The notes: a model not told the origin generated them from the sequence alone. A stretch of DNA of 64,000 bases from Catonia carolina (GCA_035578175.1 JAQMRL010000002.1:135038171-135102170), one strand, 5' to 3'. Counted from the stretch's first letter, positions 44,711 through 59,200 are shown. Made by a program: numbers and translations.

Positions 44711-47375
44711 ATTTGGGAGACTATAATATGATGATATATAGTGGAGTATCCCAAAATGTGAGAGCTCGCTCTGGTGTGGCGATTTTGGTGGACCGGCGAT
44801 GGAAAACTCGGATTAAATCATATACTCTTGTTAATGAGAGGATGGTGGTGGTTAGATTTAGGATCAGTAGAGGGACCCTTTGCGTGATTGGTATTTATTC
44901 TCCAGAAAACGGAAGGGAAGAAGATTCTGATACATTTTACCACCAACTGCAGAAATATGTAAATATGTATAACAAGACAGATCATGTAGTTATAGCCGGT
45001 GATTTTAATGCAAGAGTTGGAAATCAACCCATTGAAAATGTAATTGGTACTTTTGGAGAACATCATCTTAATGAAAATGGTATACGATTACGAGAATTTG
45101 CAATATCAACGGACTTAAAGTGACCAACACATTTTTCAGAAAGAAAGATATAAACAAGTATTCATGGGCAGCAAGAGGCTTTCGTTCATTGATTGACTAC
45201 GTAATAGTGAATGGACGAATGGCTTCGCAAGTGAGAGACACTCATGTGCTTAGAGGTCCAGATATCGGTAGCGACCATTACATGGTGAAGTCCAAGATTG
45301 AGATCTGGGCAAAATGGAGGAGGCAGAGACAGAAGATCGAAAGGAAAAAGGAAGAGGTGTATAAAATATATTTGCTCCAAGAGGAAAGTATCCGGCAACT
45401 GTTTCAGACTCGGTTGACAGAGTATGTGAAATTGATACCCACCAGCGATAATATAGAAAATGAATGGTATGCCATCAAGAGTCTTTTGATTAAAGTAGCG
45501 AATGAAGTGCTAGGTAAGAAGCAACTAAATAAACGGAAGAAGGGTTTGAGAATATGGGACGAGGAAATAGAACAAGCCATAAACGATAAACAATTAGTTT
45601 ATCATAAGTACCTTCAAGCAAAAACAATGGAGTCTTTTAATATTTATAAGCAGAAACGGAATGCTGCAAAGAGTATTATTCGCAAGGCACACGATTATTC
45701 ATGGAATAGATTCGTTAGCAATATAGAAGATGATGTACATGGGCGACAGAATATCGCATACAAAATGATGAAACATCCAAATCAAGAAGAAAGAGAGACT
45801 GTCCATTTGAACCTCGTTCCTAAAGATCAGTGGGTTAAACATTATAGGGGGCTATGGTATGATCCGAATGCTACCCAAGAAATTGTTAGAGGAGTGCGGG
45901 AAGAGACGAATGTGGACGAGATTACTATAGAGGAGTTGGACAGAGCTGTTTCGGAGTTGAAGAACCGGAAAGCGACTGGATTAGATGGGCTTAATTCTGA
46001 ACTTTTTAAATATTCGGGTTTGCTTTTCAAGTTCAGATTATTACATTTCATGAATATGTGCTGGAAACAATGCATAATACCAGACGAATGGAGGATATCT
46101 CTCTTTTTAAGAAAGGAGATAGAACTAAAATGACTAACTATCGCGGGATAAGCTTGTTGAACACATGATATAAGCTATATGGGAAGATTATCAACGGAAG
46201 GCTTCGTCCTATCTTGGATGTGTTATTGCTTGACGAACAGGCGGGATTTCGAGGTGGAAGGTCATGTACAGACAACGTATTTTCCTTGAAAATACTGATT
46301 GAAAGAAGAAGGGAATTTAATTTAGAGACGCACCTAGCCTTCATAGACTATGAAAAGGCTTTTGACAGGGTTAAGAGAGCTCTCCTATGGGATATTCTAG
46401 CTAAAAGGGGATATCCTAAACACCTAATAGATGTCATTAAGAGTTTGTATTGCAATACAAGGATAATACTAAAAGTAGGTGAGGAACTGTCAGAAGAGAT
46501 ATATATTAATCAAGGAGTACGTCAAGGATGTTGTGTATCCCCAACACTTTTTAGTATATATATAGATGACATGATTAGGGAATGGAAATTTAAGATTAGC
46601 CCTGGATTTAAAATAGGGGATAAGTTTTCCTTAAATACAATGTTATTCGCTGATGACCAAGTGATTATGCAGGAAAGTGAGGATGAACTTCAGAGATCGG
46701 TTTTCCAACTACAACAAATCTGTTCAGATTATAATATGAAACTATCTGTACAAAAGACGAAGACCATGGCTTTCTTAGGCAAATATCCTGTTCGCACAAG
46801 AATAATGGTATACAACACAAATATCGAACAGGTTTCTCATTTCAAGTATCTCTGTTGCGATATAACATATGAAGAGGATTTAGACATTAATAATAAGTTG
46901 AACAAGTTTCAGTCTTTATGTGGTACCATCCGACGCACCTTAAACAAGAAAACAAGGAAAGACACCCAATTGAAATTTTATAGGGTAATATGGCTGTACC
47001 ATCTTTGTTATATGGCTCTGAGACATGGACAACGAATAAGAGGCACCTTAGTAAAATACAAGCTTCAGAAATGAGATTCCTCAGGTCCGTTAAAGGTTGT
47101 ACATTGCTGGACAGGTTGTACAACGAAGATGTTCGCAAGGATCTGGCAGTATTTAAACTAGAAGACAAGATCTTTGAAAATAGACAACGGTGGATGGAAC
47201 ATCTGGAAAGGATGAATGATGAAAGAATTCCCAAAAAATTTTGGCAATATAAGCCAGTTGGTCGAAGAGATGTTGGAAGACCAAGGAAGCGATGGTCATG
47301 TAACAACATTTAACAAATAAACCCTTTGAGATCGGAACAGGCGTTTCGCCTATACCCTGAAAGAAGAAGAAGAAG
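44711..47375 (+). mobile_element. 5'-truncated non-LTR retrotransposon (endonuclease + reverse transcriptase), dead
   Basis: Flanked by a perfect 14-bp target duplication (aaataacaaaatgg at 44697-44710 and 47376-47389). It begins inside an APE-type endonuclease (VVIAGDFNARVG at ~44990; GSDHYMV at ~45270). The reverse transcriptase follows, with EQAGFRGGRSCTDNVF, LAFIDYEKAFDRV, NQGVRQGCCVSPTLFSIYID and the catalytic LFADDQVIM. It ends with the GRRDVGRPRKRW tail and a (GAA)n 3' end before the duplication. Coding breaks: frame changes near 45123, 46110 and 46990, and an in-frame TGA near 46165. The single-ORF layout and microsatellite tail suggest an RTE-like LINE, but the clade is not certain. 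Confidence 0.93.
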
Positions 47376-47389
47376 AAATAACAAAATGG

Positions 47390-48011
47390 CGTACAGGAAA
47401 AGAACGAAGAAGAAATTACCATTTTTTGTTTATTTTACAAGTAGAATCTGAAAAGTATAGCAAGCCCACCATTTTAGTAACACCGTGGATATCTTGCATA
47501 TCACGTATTAAACAACCAAAATCTTAGAAAATTGGAAATAATAATATCGCTTTTTCAATTTTAAGTTCATAGCCATAAAAAGATTTTTCATAGTTCACAG
47601 GGCTGTAAAGGTAATATGAAAAAGCTTAGGATTAGAAACACTTAACGTGTATAAAAGCAATGAGTTACTTATATCAAAGCCTACAATCTACGAATCGAAA
47701 TGGGGACATTCATTTCAGCTGCTAAATACATAGTCAAATACTAACTGAGCCACAGAGGTGGTAGAAAATAAAAATGAAAAAATTTAGGTCATGAAAGGTC
47801 ATTTTATGGTCTATTAAAGTAATTAAAGGTTAATGGATTATGTATAATAAAATATTCAGTATTTTTCTGATTATTATCAAATTAATTTTGTTGATTTATT
47901 TTTCGTACTAGATTAGCCTATTAATTAAACAAATAATGAAATTCAAGAACAAAATTGTTAAAAAAATTAAAAAACATAGATTTATTAAATAAAATTAATA
48001 CAACTAGAAAA
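47390..48011. other. Intergenic between the LINE and the esterase 3' end
   Basis: AT-rich, no frames or repeats recognised. Confidence 0.45.
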
Positions 48012-48017
48012 TTTATT
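48012..48017 (-). terminator. Poly(A) signal of the esterase gene
   Basis: AATAAA on the - strand, about 70 bases after the esterase stop codon, a normal spacing for a short 3' UTR. Confidence 0.6.
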
Positions 48018-48086
48018 GCATCTATCATTGCTCTGTGTTACATATAATAAAACATTTATCTATCACAATTTTAAAGAAAATTTACA

Positions 48087-48273
48087 TCATCCTAGTACTA
48101 GCTTCAAAGCAGTCTCATCATTTTCTTTTGGGTAAAAATTTTGTTGTAACCAGTCATACCAAAACTGTGATCTTTCTTGTAATAAATGTTTCTTCATTTT
48201 GACTTCATTGGTACCAAACTGCATATATTCCAGGTTCTCAAAACTTGTTTTGTTCCATTCCTTAGGCATTTCT
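48087..48273 (-). CDS. Esterase exon 8: C-terminus and stop
   Basis: Acceptor TTATTGCAG, stop TGA at 48089-48087. It encodes [20 protein letters not shown] and [18 protein letters not shown], the usual C-terminal block with W..Y and FW..L. No transmembrane or GPI-like hydrophobic tail is seen, which suggests a soluble protein. Confidence 0.92.
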
Positions 48274-51200
48274 CTGCAATAAAAATAATAATGCATTAAA
48301 AAATATACAGCAAATTTTTATTAAATTACAATTAAAAACATTGTTATAAAGGATAAGTAATTTCTACATTGCTTGTGAATTTTTCTTATAAGAGTTCTAA
48401 AAATTGTTTGTACACTCTATCTCGATGCAGAGGAGCACTTTAAAGAATGTTACTAATTTTTATGTAATGTAGGTTGTTTCTGAGTTTACTTCATGTTATA
48501 GTGTTACGTATTTGCAGGGCGTACTCTATTTCCAGGTTATGAAGTACCAAAAGAGGAGATTCTCCGGCCGGCTGAATCAGTGTGTCATGCGGGCATGGTC
48601 CACGCGTTAGTTGATTAATGCAGTGAAGTACATATCAGGTGTGATTATATTAAAGCGTTTATATTAGTTATACGAGAAGTGTTAATTTATACTTTCTCTT
48701 GCGTATATGAATATAGGCTATAGGAAGGAAAGTATTGTTTTCATGTCGATTTTTCGAAATCGAGTTTTCACCGGATCTACACGTTTTCAGACCCCCTGAA
48801 CCCAAAAAACATGTTTTTAGCGATTGGTCTGTGTGTATGTGTGTGTGTGTGTGTGTGTGCGCGCGCGCGCGTGTGTGAACATAATATTTCAAGAAAGCAA
48901 CATTGTACGAACTTGAAACTTGACACTTAAGTTACATACCACTACCGAACCCGACATGAATATTTTCATCAAAATCTGTCAACCGGAAGTAGTAGTTTAT
49001 TCGTGTAATTTTTCACTTTTTGCGATTTTCTCAAAAACAGGTCCTACAATTTCTTTTAATCTCACCTGGTTTGCTAAATTTTTTATGCTCTACAAGATAA
49101 GGTAGGCGCCATGTTTGCTGAAATTCTTGGTGAGGCTGTTTTCACGTAAAATAAATGTTTATTTAAGATTGCGGCTTTAATATGCATTTTTCTCTACAGA
49201 GTCTAGCTTAGCGTGAAAGAGTGATTTTCCTTATTTTTAAGCCAAACTGAAGTTGATTTCAATTTTGTGTCTTTCACTCATGATTAAAATTAGGATATGT
49301 TTGTTGGGGTTAGTTTTTTAGTATATTTCTAATGTTTTATTACTAATGTTAGGTTTATTGTTAATTATTTGCATTGGCAAGAGAAAGTTGTGTGAGTGTT
49401 TCACGCCAGATTTTTTTATAACTATAAAATCTGACGTGAAACACTCCCAAGACTTTCTCTTACCAATGTAAATAAACACCATATTATTATAACCTATGTT
49501 TAATAATTAGTAAACAATGTAAAATGAAAACATAACCTAATTTTAATCAAGAATGAATGACGCAAAATGAAAATTAACCTCTGAAGAACATAAAAATACG
49601 GAAAATCAGTAATTAAACTAGGCTCTGCAGAGAAAAATGCTTAAAATAAAAGTTATAGGTTTTTAATTTCCTATAAATTTTATTATATACACTTTTGTCG
49701 TAAAATGCATACTAAGCCTGTAATCTTAAAAAATTCCATTTTGTAATGGTTGTAATTGTAAATGGTTTTGTAATGGTTGTTTTGTTTGAAATAAAAGTAT
49801 TAGGTTTTTAAATTTTTTACAACTTTGATTATAAACACTTTTGCCCTAGAATGCATATTATTAAGGCCGTAATCTTTAAAAAACATTATTTTCTACGAGA
49901 GCACAGCCTCCCCAACGATTTTAGCAAATATGACGTATCTTATATTTTATAGAGCATACAAAATGCAGTAAATATGGCAATTTTTAAAAAAATTGCAGAA
50001 GCCATTTTTGAAAAAATCGCAATAAAGTGAAAAATAGCACGAATATTTGTCAATGTTGAACGATTTTGATGAAAATGTTTGTGTCGGGCCCCCTTTTGAT
50101 TTTTAACTTAAGTTCCAAGTTTCAATTTCATAAGGTGTTCCGTTCTTGAGACATTTTGTTCACAAACACACAAGCAGACACACAAACAGAGTTACAACCA
50201 TTTACAATCATTTTGTCACTCTACAATCATTTTGTAGGTATCATTTAATATATTGGTTAAGTTTATTTATTGTTCTTAGTTGTTGTTGTTGTTGTTATTA
50301 GTTTGTTATTCATTATAAGTAATTTACCTGTAAATTTTGGTCACTTTATTTATTGTAATTTTTAGTTGTAATATATACCTACTTGTAATTTTAAACTTAA
50401 GTGTGTTAATTATTTAATTTACCCAGATCCTGAAACGGACCTTAGAGATAATTGCCACAATATTTTTAGTTATATTACTTTACTAAAAATGTGAACCTTA
50501 GGGACAGTTACAATCTAAACTGCCCCAACATTAGTATAGGCATTATTTTAAAATTTACCGCATTATAGGCCTACTTCCTTCTTAACACTTCTAAGAGTGA
50601 ATGAATTTTTACATCGATATCCCCTTCGTAGGTAATACAATTCGTAAATGTATTAAAAAATTAATTTTATATTACAATTTAAATATATAGGAAGTGTAAA
50701 TATATTTAGAAACATAAAATCAATTTACTTACCGATTGATTACAAAATCACTGATTAATCTTAAAAATTGATCTGATATGAATTGGTCTTGTTTTGTAAA
50801 TTTAATCTTTTTTCTCTTTGGAATTAGTGTTCTTGCAGGAAATATATATTGCAGCTCATCACCATGTGACACAACACCTATTTAAAGAAAAAATAAACAT
50901 AAAAATTCATTCAATTATCATGGGACCCACCGGGTTGGTCTAGAGGTAAAGTCGTCGCTGTGACGTCTCTTTTATAATTCCATACCGGCGAACAATATTC
51001 GAGGACAGGACGCACAAGGCTCTTATACAGTCTAAGTATAAGGTGGAGTGTCAAATTATTTTCACTCAATCTGTTCGTTGCAGGGCTAAAATAAATAGTT
51101 CTGTTTCTTATCACATGGTCAGCCAATTAAATGACTGAATCATTTAAGAACAGAAGAGGTAGAGGTATAAAAGACACTAATCAGAGTTGTCTCCTCTGAA

Positions 51201-51558
51201 AGTAATGAATTTCACTATACAGCCAGACCCTGTGGTGAATGAAGTGAAGGTGTTATTTGCAGAGTGAAAAATATGTGCTTTTCAGAGGGCTCGGCATGCT
51301 GATAAGCGTACTTTTCCACTCAGTGAGGAAGGGAACGGTAAACCTCCTTACTCCTCGTTTTACTTAGTTAAACCTCTGCAGGTTTAAACCAGCCTTTTGG
51401 CTGATGACCTAAACATCAACAGTCTAAGTACTGACTTCAAATTTAAAATCCCCACTAATTCAAGCTATGAGTTCTGAATTGCTTTGAGTTTTTGGAGCTG
51501 TAGAAGCAACTCGCTCACGGAATAATAGCTTGGAGTCAAACAACACACCAAGGTCACT

Positions 51559-51605
<47 letters not shown>

Positions 51606-54600
51606 GTTTGTCATCATTTTTCAAAAAGATACTTATGACATTCTTTTAATTAAGTTGATAATTCATTAGGATACAAAACTGTATTTTTATTGAAAATACG
51701 TACTCTGCAAGAAAGCTTTGGTGTCATCAGGTTTTGATTCTTCGATTAATTTATCAACTCGTGAATATTGACCTCTATGTGTAAAGTAGTATATGTATAC
51801 ATTACCGGAATGTTTTTGAAGAGTTTGTAAAACACCATAAAACATCAGAGTGTCTGTAAATAACTGCAAAAAAAATCACAAAAAATCTAATTGTTATAAC
51901 TGTAGTATCTCGTAATATGTTTTAAAATAATAATATATTTGAAAAATTTGGGTCCATGTTTCTACAGAGTGATTTTTTAGTCCTGTTACCCAATTGTTAA
52001 TGTCTGGTAATATTTTTCTAAAAAAAAAAAAATTTTGTTTTGTGACACTGAGTTGGTAGCCCTACTCAACCAGTATGGATATGGCAGTGTGAGTTGATTC
52101 TCCTTGAGCTGTGTAAAATTTTGTGCCATTTCCGGTCGTGCTACGAACAGAATGTCTTTTATCCTAAAACAATCTCTTGTTTAAATCTGGAGGCTGAAGC
52201 TCTAGAACTAATCGTATGTGATACGGATACAATTTCAATTTTTTAGCAGCTTTCTGAGAACTCGAACATGACAAATCAACATGTGAGGAAAGTTTTTGTA
52301 AACTTTTCCATGGAGAATTGAGCAATCTTGTTTTCACATTCTCTTAACGTCATCTGTCAAGAGAGTTAGTCGACCACTACGTTTTCTGCTGCAAACAATA
52401 CCTGCCTCTAAAAATCACTTAGTTAGCCTAGAAATTGACTAGAATAGAGTGGAGGAACACCAAAAAATTTAATTTGAAATGATTCTTTTACACTCGCATA
52501 CGATTTTGTAGCAAAATATTGTTCAAGAATGAAAACCCGTTGTTCTAGGGTAAAAGACATTCTGTTCGTAACACAACTGGAAACAGCACAAAATTTTACG
52601 CAACTCAAGGAGAATCAACTCAAACTGTCGTATCTATACCGGTTGAGTAGGGCTACCAACTTTGTGTCACAAAACAAAATAATAAGAAAATAATAAGAAC
52701 TAATACAGAGGCTTGGCAGACAGGCACGTAGGCAGAGACGGGCTAAAGGAGTTTCAGCCGCCACTCGGAAAATGTGAATGTCGTACCAGACTAATATGAC
52801 CTGGTCTGGGATGTTTTCATCCACCACGCTTCACTAATCTTAATGTATATAATAGTCGGACATAAAATAAATTTAAAATTTTTTTCGACTCGCCTTCCCA
52901 AAATAGTTTCAATGGTACTACTATTATAATGTTTGTCGGCAGGAATATTATATTTTTCTACGCTTAACAATCTATAAAAATCCTGAATCTCCGAATGTGT
53001 CAGCAAACAATAATTGTTTGAAGATTTCCAGGCTGTTCAAAACGGTATATAATTTCTTCCGAAACAAAGAAGACTTTCGTAAAACTGCATCACATCACTA
53101 TTTCCTTGTAGTAGCCAAAAGTGATTAAGGACGGCATCAGTACGGTAAATTTAAAAAAACTGGGTTATAAGACATATAGTGCGGTTCCAATCTCCATGCA
53201 GTTGCGGGTTGAAGGCTACGGGTGAGGTATAATGAATGAGTGCGCATGCTGGGAGAACGACTGTTGTATTACTCTGATAAAAAACATTCGTTTTCAAACT
53301 TTCCGTAATTAACATATTTGTTTGTATTTATTACATTTATTTATTTACATATTTTGATATGAATTAGCAAGTTAAATATTATGTGTCCGACCAAGTTAAT
53401 AATCCGGTAGGTATTTGTTAAATTAATGCGCCGGATGATAAGAATATTTTTTTAGTCTAGTTAGTACACACTACCACTACAAATGCATCAGCTGTGAAAC
53501 ACTACTAATCATTCATTCTTCCATTACTATAAGAACGCACTACATTCCTTCCAACTACACGAAGCTGGGACTCAAGCAATAAATAATTTTCTATTTTCTA
53601 CGTTAATTAGGTATTTGGAAGAACTGGCGCTTCAAATTTTTGAGCTTCGTGTTAAGAAAAGCCTGACCTGGTCAGTCCAGTGGGAGCTGAAACCGAACTT
53701 GGATCTTATCTTTTTAAATATAAACACGATTAGGTAATTTTGTAAAATCGAATTCTGATAGCATTATTATTTTCACCTCAAGTATTTTGTAAATCTTAGC
53801 AATTTCATTCGATTAAATCAGACAGCGATGGTTCTAAAATAAATCAATAATTTGAAGGTGTCATTCTTCCAATTGAAAAAAATTAAATTATTTTAAATTT
53901 ACTAGAACAGAATGGTTGTTTTGTCTTGGTTTCCTGTTTGGTAGAATGATTAGCAAGCTGGAATTCAAAACAAAAGGTATTGATTTCGATTCCCGCCGTA
54001 ATAGTTAATGACTAAGTCGTTGTGACAATGTAAACAAAAAATGATTTTTTCTTCTTTAAAATCCAATTAAATTAGTCTACCTGAATAACAATCAACAGGT
54101 TACTCAAAAATGAATATTGGTATACATACATTTGTTAATTGTGGAAATGTTTTGCGACTGATATTTTCACCTTTTAAGTAGTATTCCTTTAATTTTATCG
54201 TTAGAAGGTCTGGATCAATATGTTCAATTGTATCATATCGCACTAGCGTTGGACCTAATTTATCAAATACATTGTTCAGTTGCGATAAAAGATCAGGTTC
54301 ATTCACCCACCCTGCAAAAGAAGGAAAGATTGGTATTTTTGTAATAAAACTCATCGGGTAGGTCTAGTGGTAAAGTCGTCGTCGCCAGTCAGCTGTTTAA
54401 CAACTGATTTTTGGAGACGAAAAATCAAATCCTAGTTCAAATCTTAGTAAAGGTTGTTACTTTTATACGGATTTTTTTGTCTTGAATTTTTATTACGGTA
54501 CTGTAAATTGAACTGCACAATTTCGGTATATGATACTTAAATGGTGGTGGGGAGTTTCGCTTTAAGGAGAAGACCCAGTGGTACATTCTCCGTTTATAAC

Positions 54601-56081
54601 TACGGATATTATCCGTTATTTAGACCAAGAGGTTTCTACTCCATTTTCGTTTGAGACGTCGCATAGGTGGGAAGTTCCTTGTAGCTAGATCACGGGCTAG
54701 TTGGTTTGGATGGACATCTAGTCGTTCGTGAAATTACTATACAAGGATGTGGTTAGCTGCCAAAATTTTGAAATCGTCGTGGAGGGTTTTATTGCTTACA
54801 TAATAAGGAGCGCCAGAAGCAAGTCTTAAGAATTTTGATTGAAAGGCCTGGATTGACTTTAAATTACTCTCTGCCGCCACTCCAAAGAGCTGGACACCAT
54901 AAATCCAGATTGGTCTCAAAAGGGTTTTGTATATTAAAATTTTGGAACGGAGGTTCAATTTCGATCGAGGGTTAATTAAGCAGAAGAGTAGCTTCTGGCG
55001 GCGGTTAAGTTTTAAACTTTTTGTACACAGATGATGCTTCCAAGTTAGTTGCATGTCAAGCCATAAGCCAAGATATCGCACCACTTTGGCTTGGGGGATA
55101 TGAATGTTATTCAGCATCACAGGTGGACAAGTTTCACGTCGTAAGGTACGACGGTAAGGTATACGGATTTGAATACTAGATGGTGGTCCCGATGTTCTTT
55201 GATGTTGGGGTTCAGTTAACCATACTCTCTCAGGAACGGTCGACCTGAGTCTGTACACAACTACACGTTTTACATATCATTCTCATCTCGTTGGGTTATG
55301 AGGTTGCTTATTATTGTTAGATTGAACAGATTGAAACGTGTACACATTAGGGATTTAAAAAAATACATAATAAATGTAACTTCATGTAACAATTAGATAG
55401 TTTTCAAGGTTGAAAAGAATTAATTGATTTTTTATGGACTAAAAATTCTCAAAATGATGTCTACACAATCGTGTGTGATATGGAGTTTGGAAAATACAGA
55501 AAATCACTAATTTTGACGCTAAACTAAGCTCTGTAGAAGAAAATGCATGAAATAAAAGTTATAGAATTTTTTATTACCTATAACCTTAATAATACATTTT
55601 TGTCGTAAAATGGATACTAAGGCCACAATCTTAAAAACTCCGATTTTTTTAAAGATTTTGATGAAACAATAAAACAGAAAATTATTATTCGCCGCTAAAC
55701 TAGGGTTAGTACAAAAAATGTTTGAAATAAAATTTGAAGGTATTTAATAAATGTTCTAAAACTTGAATTACACCCTTTTGCCTAGAATACGTATTAAGGC
55801 CGCAATCTTAAAAAAACATGTTTTCTACGAGATCACAGCCTCCCAAAAATTTCAGCAGACAAGGCACTTACCTTAGTTTTTTATGCTATTATAGAGCATA
55901 AATAATGTAGTGAAAGAGAGTAGGAGCCGTTTTTGATAAAATTGCAAAAAGTGAAAAATGACACGAATAAACTACAACTTCCGGTTGACCGATTTTGAAG
56001 AAAAATGTTTTTGTCGGGTCCTCTGGTGGTACTTAAATTTAAAGTTTTAACTCTACGCTATTTCGTTCTTGGCATATTTTG

Positions 56082-56176
<95 letters not shown>

Positions 56177-56180
56177 GCAC

Positions 56181-56214
<34 letters not shown>

Positions 56215-59200
56215 CAATCGCAAAATATGTTTTTTGGGTTCAGAGAACCTGGTTTATATACGGTGAAAACTACATTTCGAAAAATCGACATGAAAACAAT
56301 ATGCTCCTTCCCAAAATATTCAAATAGGGCAAGAGAAAGTAAAATTTGTAATTTTCGTTACATTCCTCATGGTCATATCATATAATACAAAGAGCTAAAA
56401 TATTTTATTGGTTAGTAATTTCAATAATTTTTTTAATAGATTGTGTTGATTAATGAATTAAAAAAAAATACAGACATATAGTTTTAAAAAGTCCATCTCC
56501 TGAGACTATTCCTGTAATATGCGGTATAGAAGTATTAGTTTTAAGTGATTCTCTCGTAATAAATGGTCCATCCATATCCTCACTGTCTGCTTCGGATTCA
56601 AAGGTTATACCAAATATAAAAGTCGGTACATTGGCCCACACCTGTAAAAATAAACATAACAAATGTTCCCAGTTACTTTATAGAATAAGTTTTTCTTTAA
56701 GTTTATTTAAAACTAGCATGCCCCGTCGCGGCTTTGCACGCGAAAAATGGTGTAATCACTTAAAATGGTTTCGTAGAAGGCGAGATTCTCGTTGTTCCTC
56801 CGTTTCAGCAGTTCTTGCTTTTTTAAGTTTTTTTTTTGCTTTTGAAGATTTTCTTCCTAGTGATGTTTTTTGATGGCATTATTGAAAATGGAAAAAACTT
56901 ACTTTTATAAAATACTCAACAATACAAAATCGTATCTACATAATAAAATACACTAAAATTATCATGTGATGTTTTCACCAGCTGATCCTTAGCACCACGT
57001 CGCTATTTGCTAAATCATATGACTTTATTTATGACAAATCTTTATTTGAATCAGCTGGTTTAAAAGAAGCAGATTATCTAACCTCATAAAAGCCTTAATG
57101 TATGTAGGACATAAACATTATTTTCAACCCTTTAGGGCTAACTTTTTAAGGGTTTCAATAACCTAAAATTTGCACCGGCATCATAGTTACAACATAAAAA
57201 AACAGCATGAAAATTGGTTCTGAAATTTAGGAGATAAAGGGGAACATACACACACACATACATACACATAGATTAATTCTGATGGAGTTGAAACTTAGAC
57301 CCTTACATTTGAAAATGTGAGGAACCTAGCAAAAGTTCTTAAAATTTAGTGAAATCGAAAATTATTTGTATGACAGAGTAACAAATGCCAAAGTCTTTAT
57401 ATTATGTACCTATGAATTCAAATGAAGCCATGGAGTAATTGTCACGTGATTTAAAGGTCTCCAATCGTACACACTGCCAAGTCTTGCTATCGCTGTATCC
57501 GAAACACTTGCGACTAGAATCACTTTTAAACGAAGACAATAAGGGTTCTGTTTATGGACTTACTGAAGCACTTAACGTAGTTCTTTTACCTATTGTATTA
57601 AGTAAAATGTGAAGCGAAAAAAATTAGTGCTAGTTTCATGTCTGCAACTTGAAATTATTGGGGAGATAAAGCGAGATTACCATATTTTATGTGTATTAAG
57701 TGATAATAAAAACTATAAAATTGCTAAAGATTTAGTGTTTTCATTACCTTCTGAATGGAATAAAATACGAGTAGTTTAATTAAATAAATGCTAGAACAAA
57801 AAACTCCAACGGGAAAAACAGAAGGAGGAAACTTTTCTTACTTGATCTTATCTCATCAAGCAAGTGCTTCTGCCAGTTATGCGATGTGACTCACTCACTA
57901 TGGCTTATGATCAGCAGTATTCTTCTATGCAGCAGGGTATAATGAAATGAATACAACCCAGAAAATACGAATCACAATTAAGAAAAAATCTTGAGTACTT
58001 TGAACAGGTTATGAGAGTCAATAAATATCGGATGCATCAGTTGACAATTTTTTAGTTCTTTTTCTTATTATTTCTTTTTAAAATATAAATAATTTTTCAA
58101 TCAGGAAATGAATAATGTATTGAGGTATTAGCATATATTTTACTTTCTCTTGCCCTGTTTGAATATATACTGTATAGTAGGGACACCATATCTTTTTAGT
58201 TTAGAAATCGTAATTAGTCATGATGAAGTTGTTTAGTTAAATACGTTCATAATCGAAAAGAAAAAAATTAGCATTAAATGACAGTCCTTACTTTAAATTT
58301 CTGATGATGACTGAATAGTTCCTTGACGGGCAATTTTTGTAAACATTCCAATGCTGCCGTTGAATTTTCAGTTGGACATTTGACTAGATCGATTAATTTC
58401 TTAGCCCTTTGAGTCGCTACACCTTCTGGAGGCGGATAAAATTCGAAAATATTTCCGCTACTCGATATTGCTTTATGAAATAAACCTTTTAAACACAGAA
58501 ATAAAATATCAGTGATAATTTTCTACCTGAATGTGTCATAAAAAACGTAAAAATGATTTGAAAATAAAGATGCTTTTAATTGGCTGCATAAAATTGTAAC
58601 ATTGTAAATTTGATAATAATTTTTCTGCAGATTCATGTTGTGGAGAAACTCCGGGTCAGCCGAGTCTGTCAGCAAGAAGAAAGGGATTTCTTAGGGAAGA
58701 CCTAATGTGTTTGGGCAAGTAATTTTGTACAGTGACCAGCTGTAATTACACAAACCAATGAGTGTATCTGTTAAAATTCTAGCCAGCAACAGTTGAAGAC
58801 TTTTTTCTTTTTTTTTTTTTTTGGTTTAACGTCCGACTGTTCTGCAATTACTGCTAATGCAGACGGTGAAGGATGAAATGATTTATTTGTAACGTATGAA
58901 AATATGCCGTGCCTGAATGGGATTCGAACCCAAGACCGCATGATGAGAGGCGAGCACGTTACCAACTATGCCAATGCGGCCGGCAAGACAAGTTGAAGAC
59001 TTGTTGCCAATGAAAAGTAGAGAACAAATCTGGACTTTAAGTTGCTCTTAATCTATTATGAGTACAATTTAAATAGTGATATTACTTTTTAAAGAAAAGG
59101 TTACAACAAAAAATCAATCTGGTACATAGTTGCAACTGAGTAAAAAAAGCATTCAATATAATTTTAGTTACGGTTTGGAGTATGTACAAAAGTTTCCACA

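Noticed and set aside
48517..48620. Possible exon after a TTTGCAG ([18 protein letters not shown] on the + strand)
   Set aside because: Single short frame on the strand opposite to the esterase, no donor matched to a next exon and no domain.
56005..56385. Long Thr-His repeat protein frames
   Set aside because: They are translations of the CA microsatellite in repeat C.
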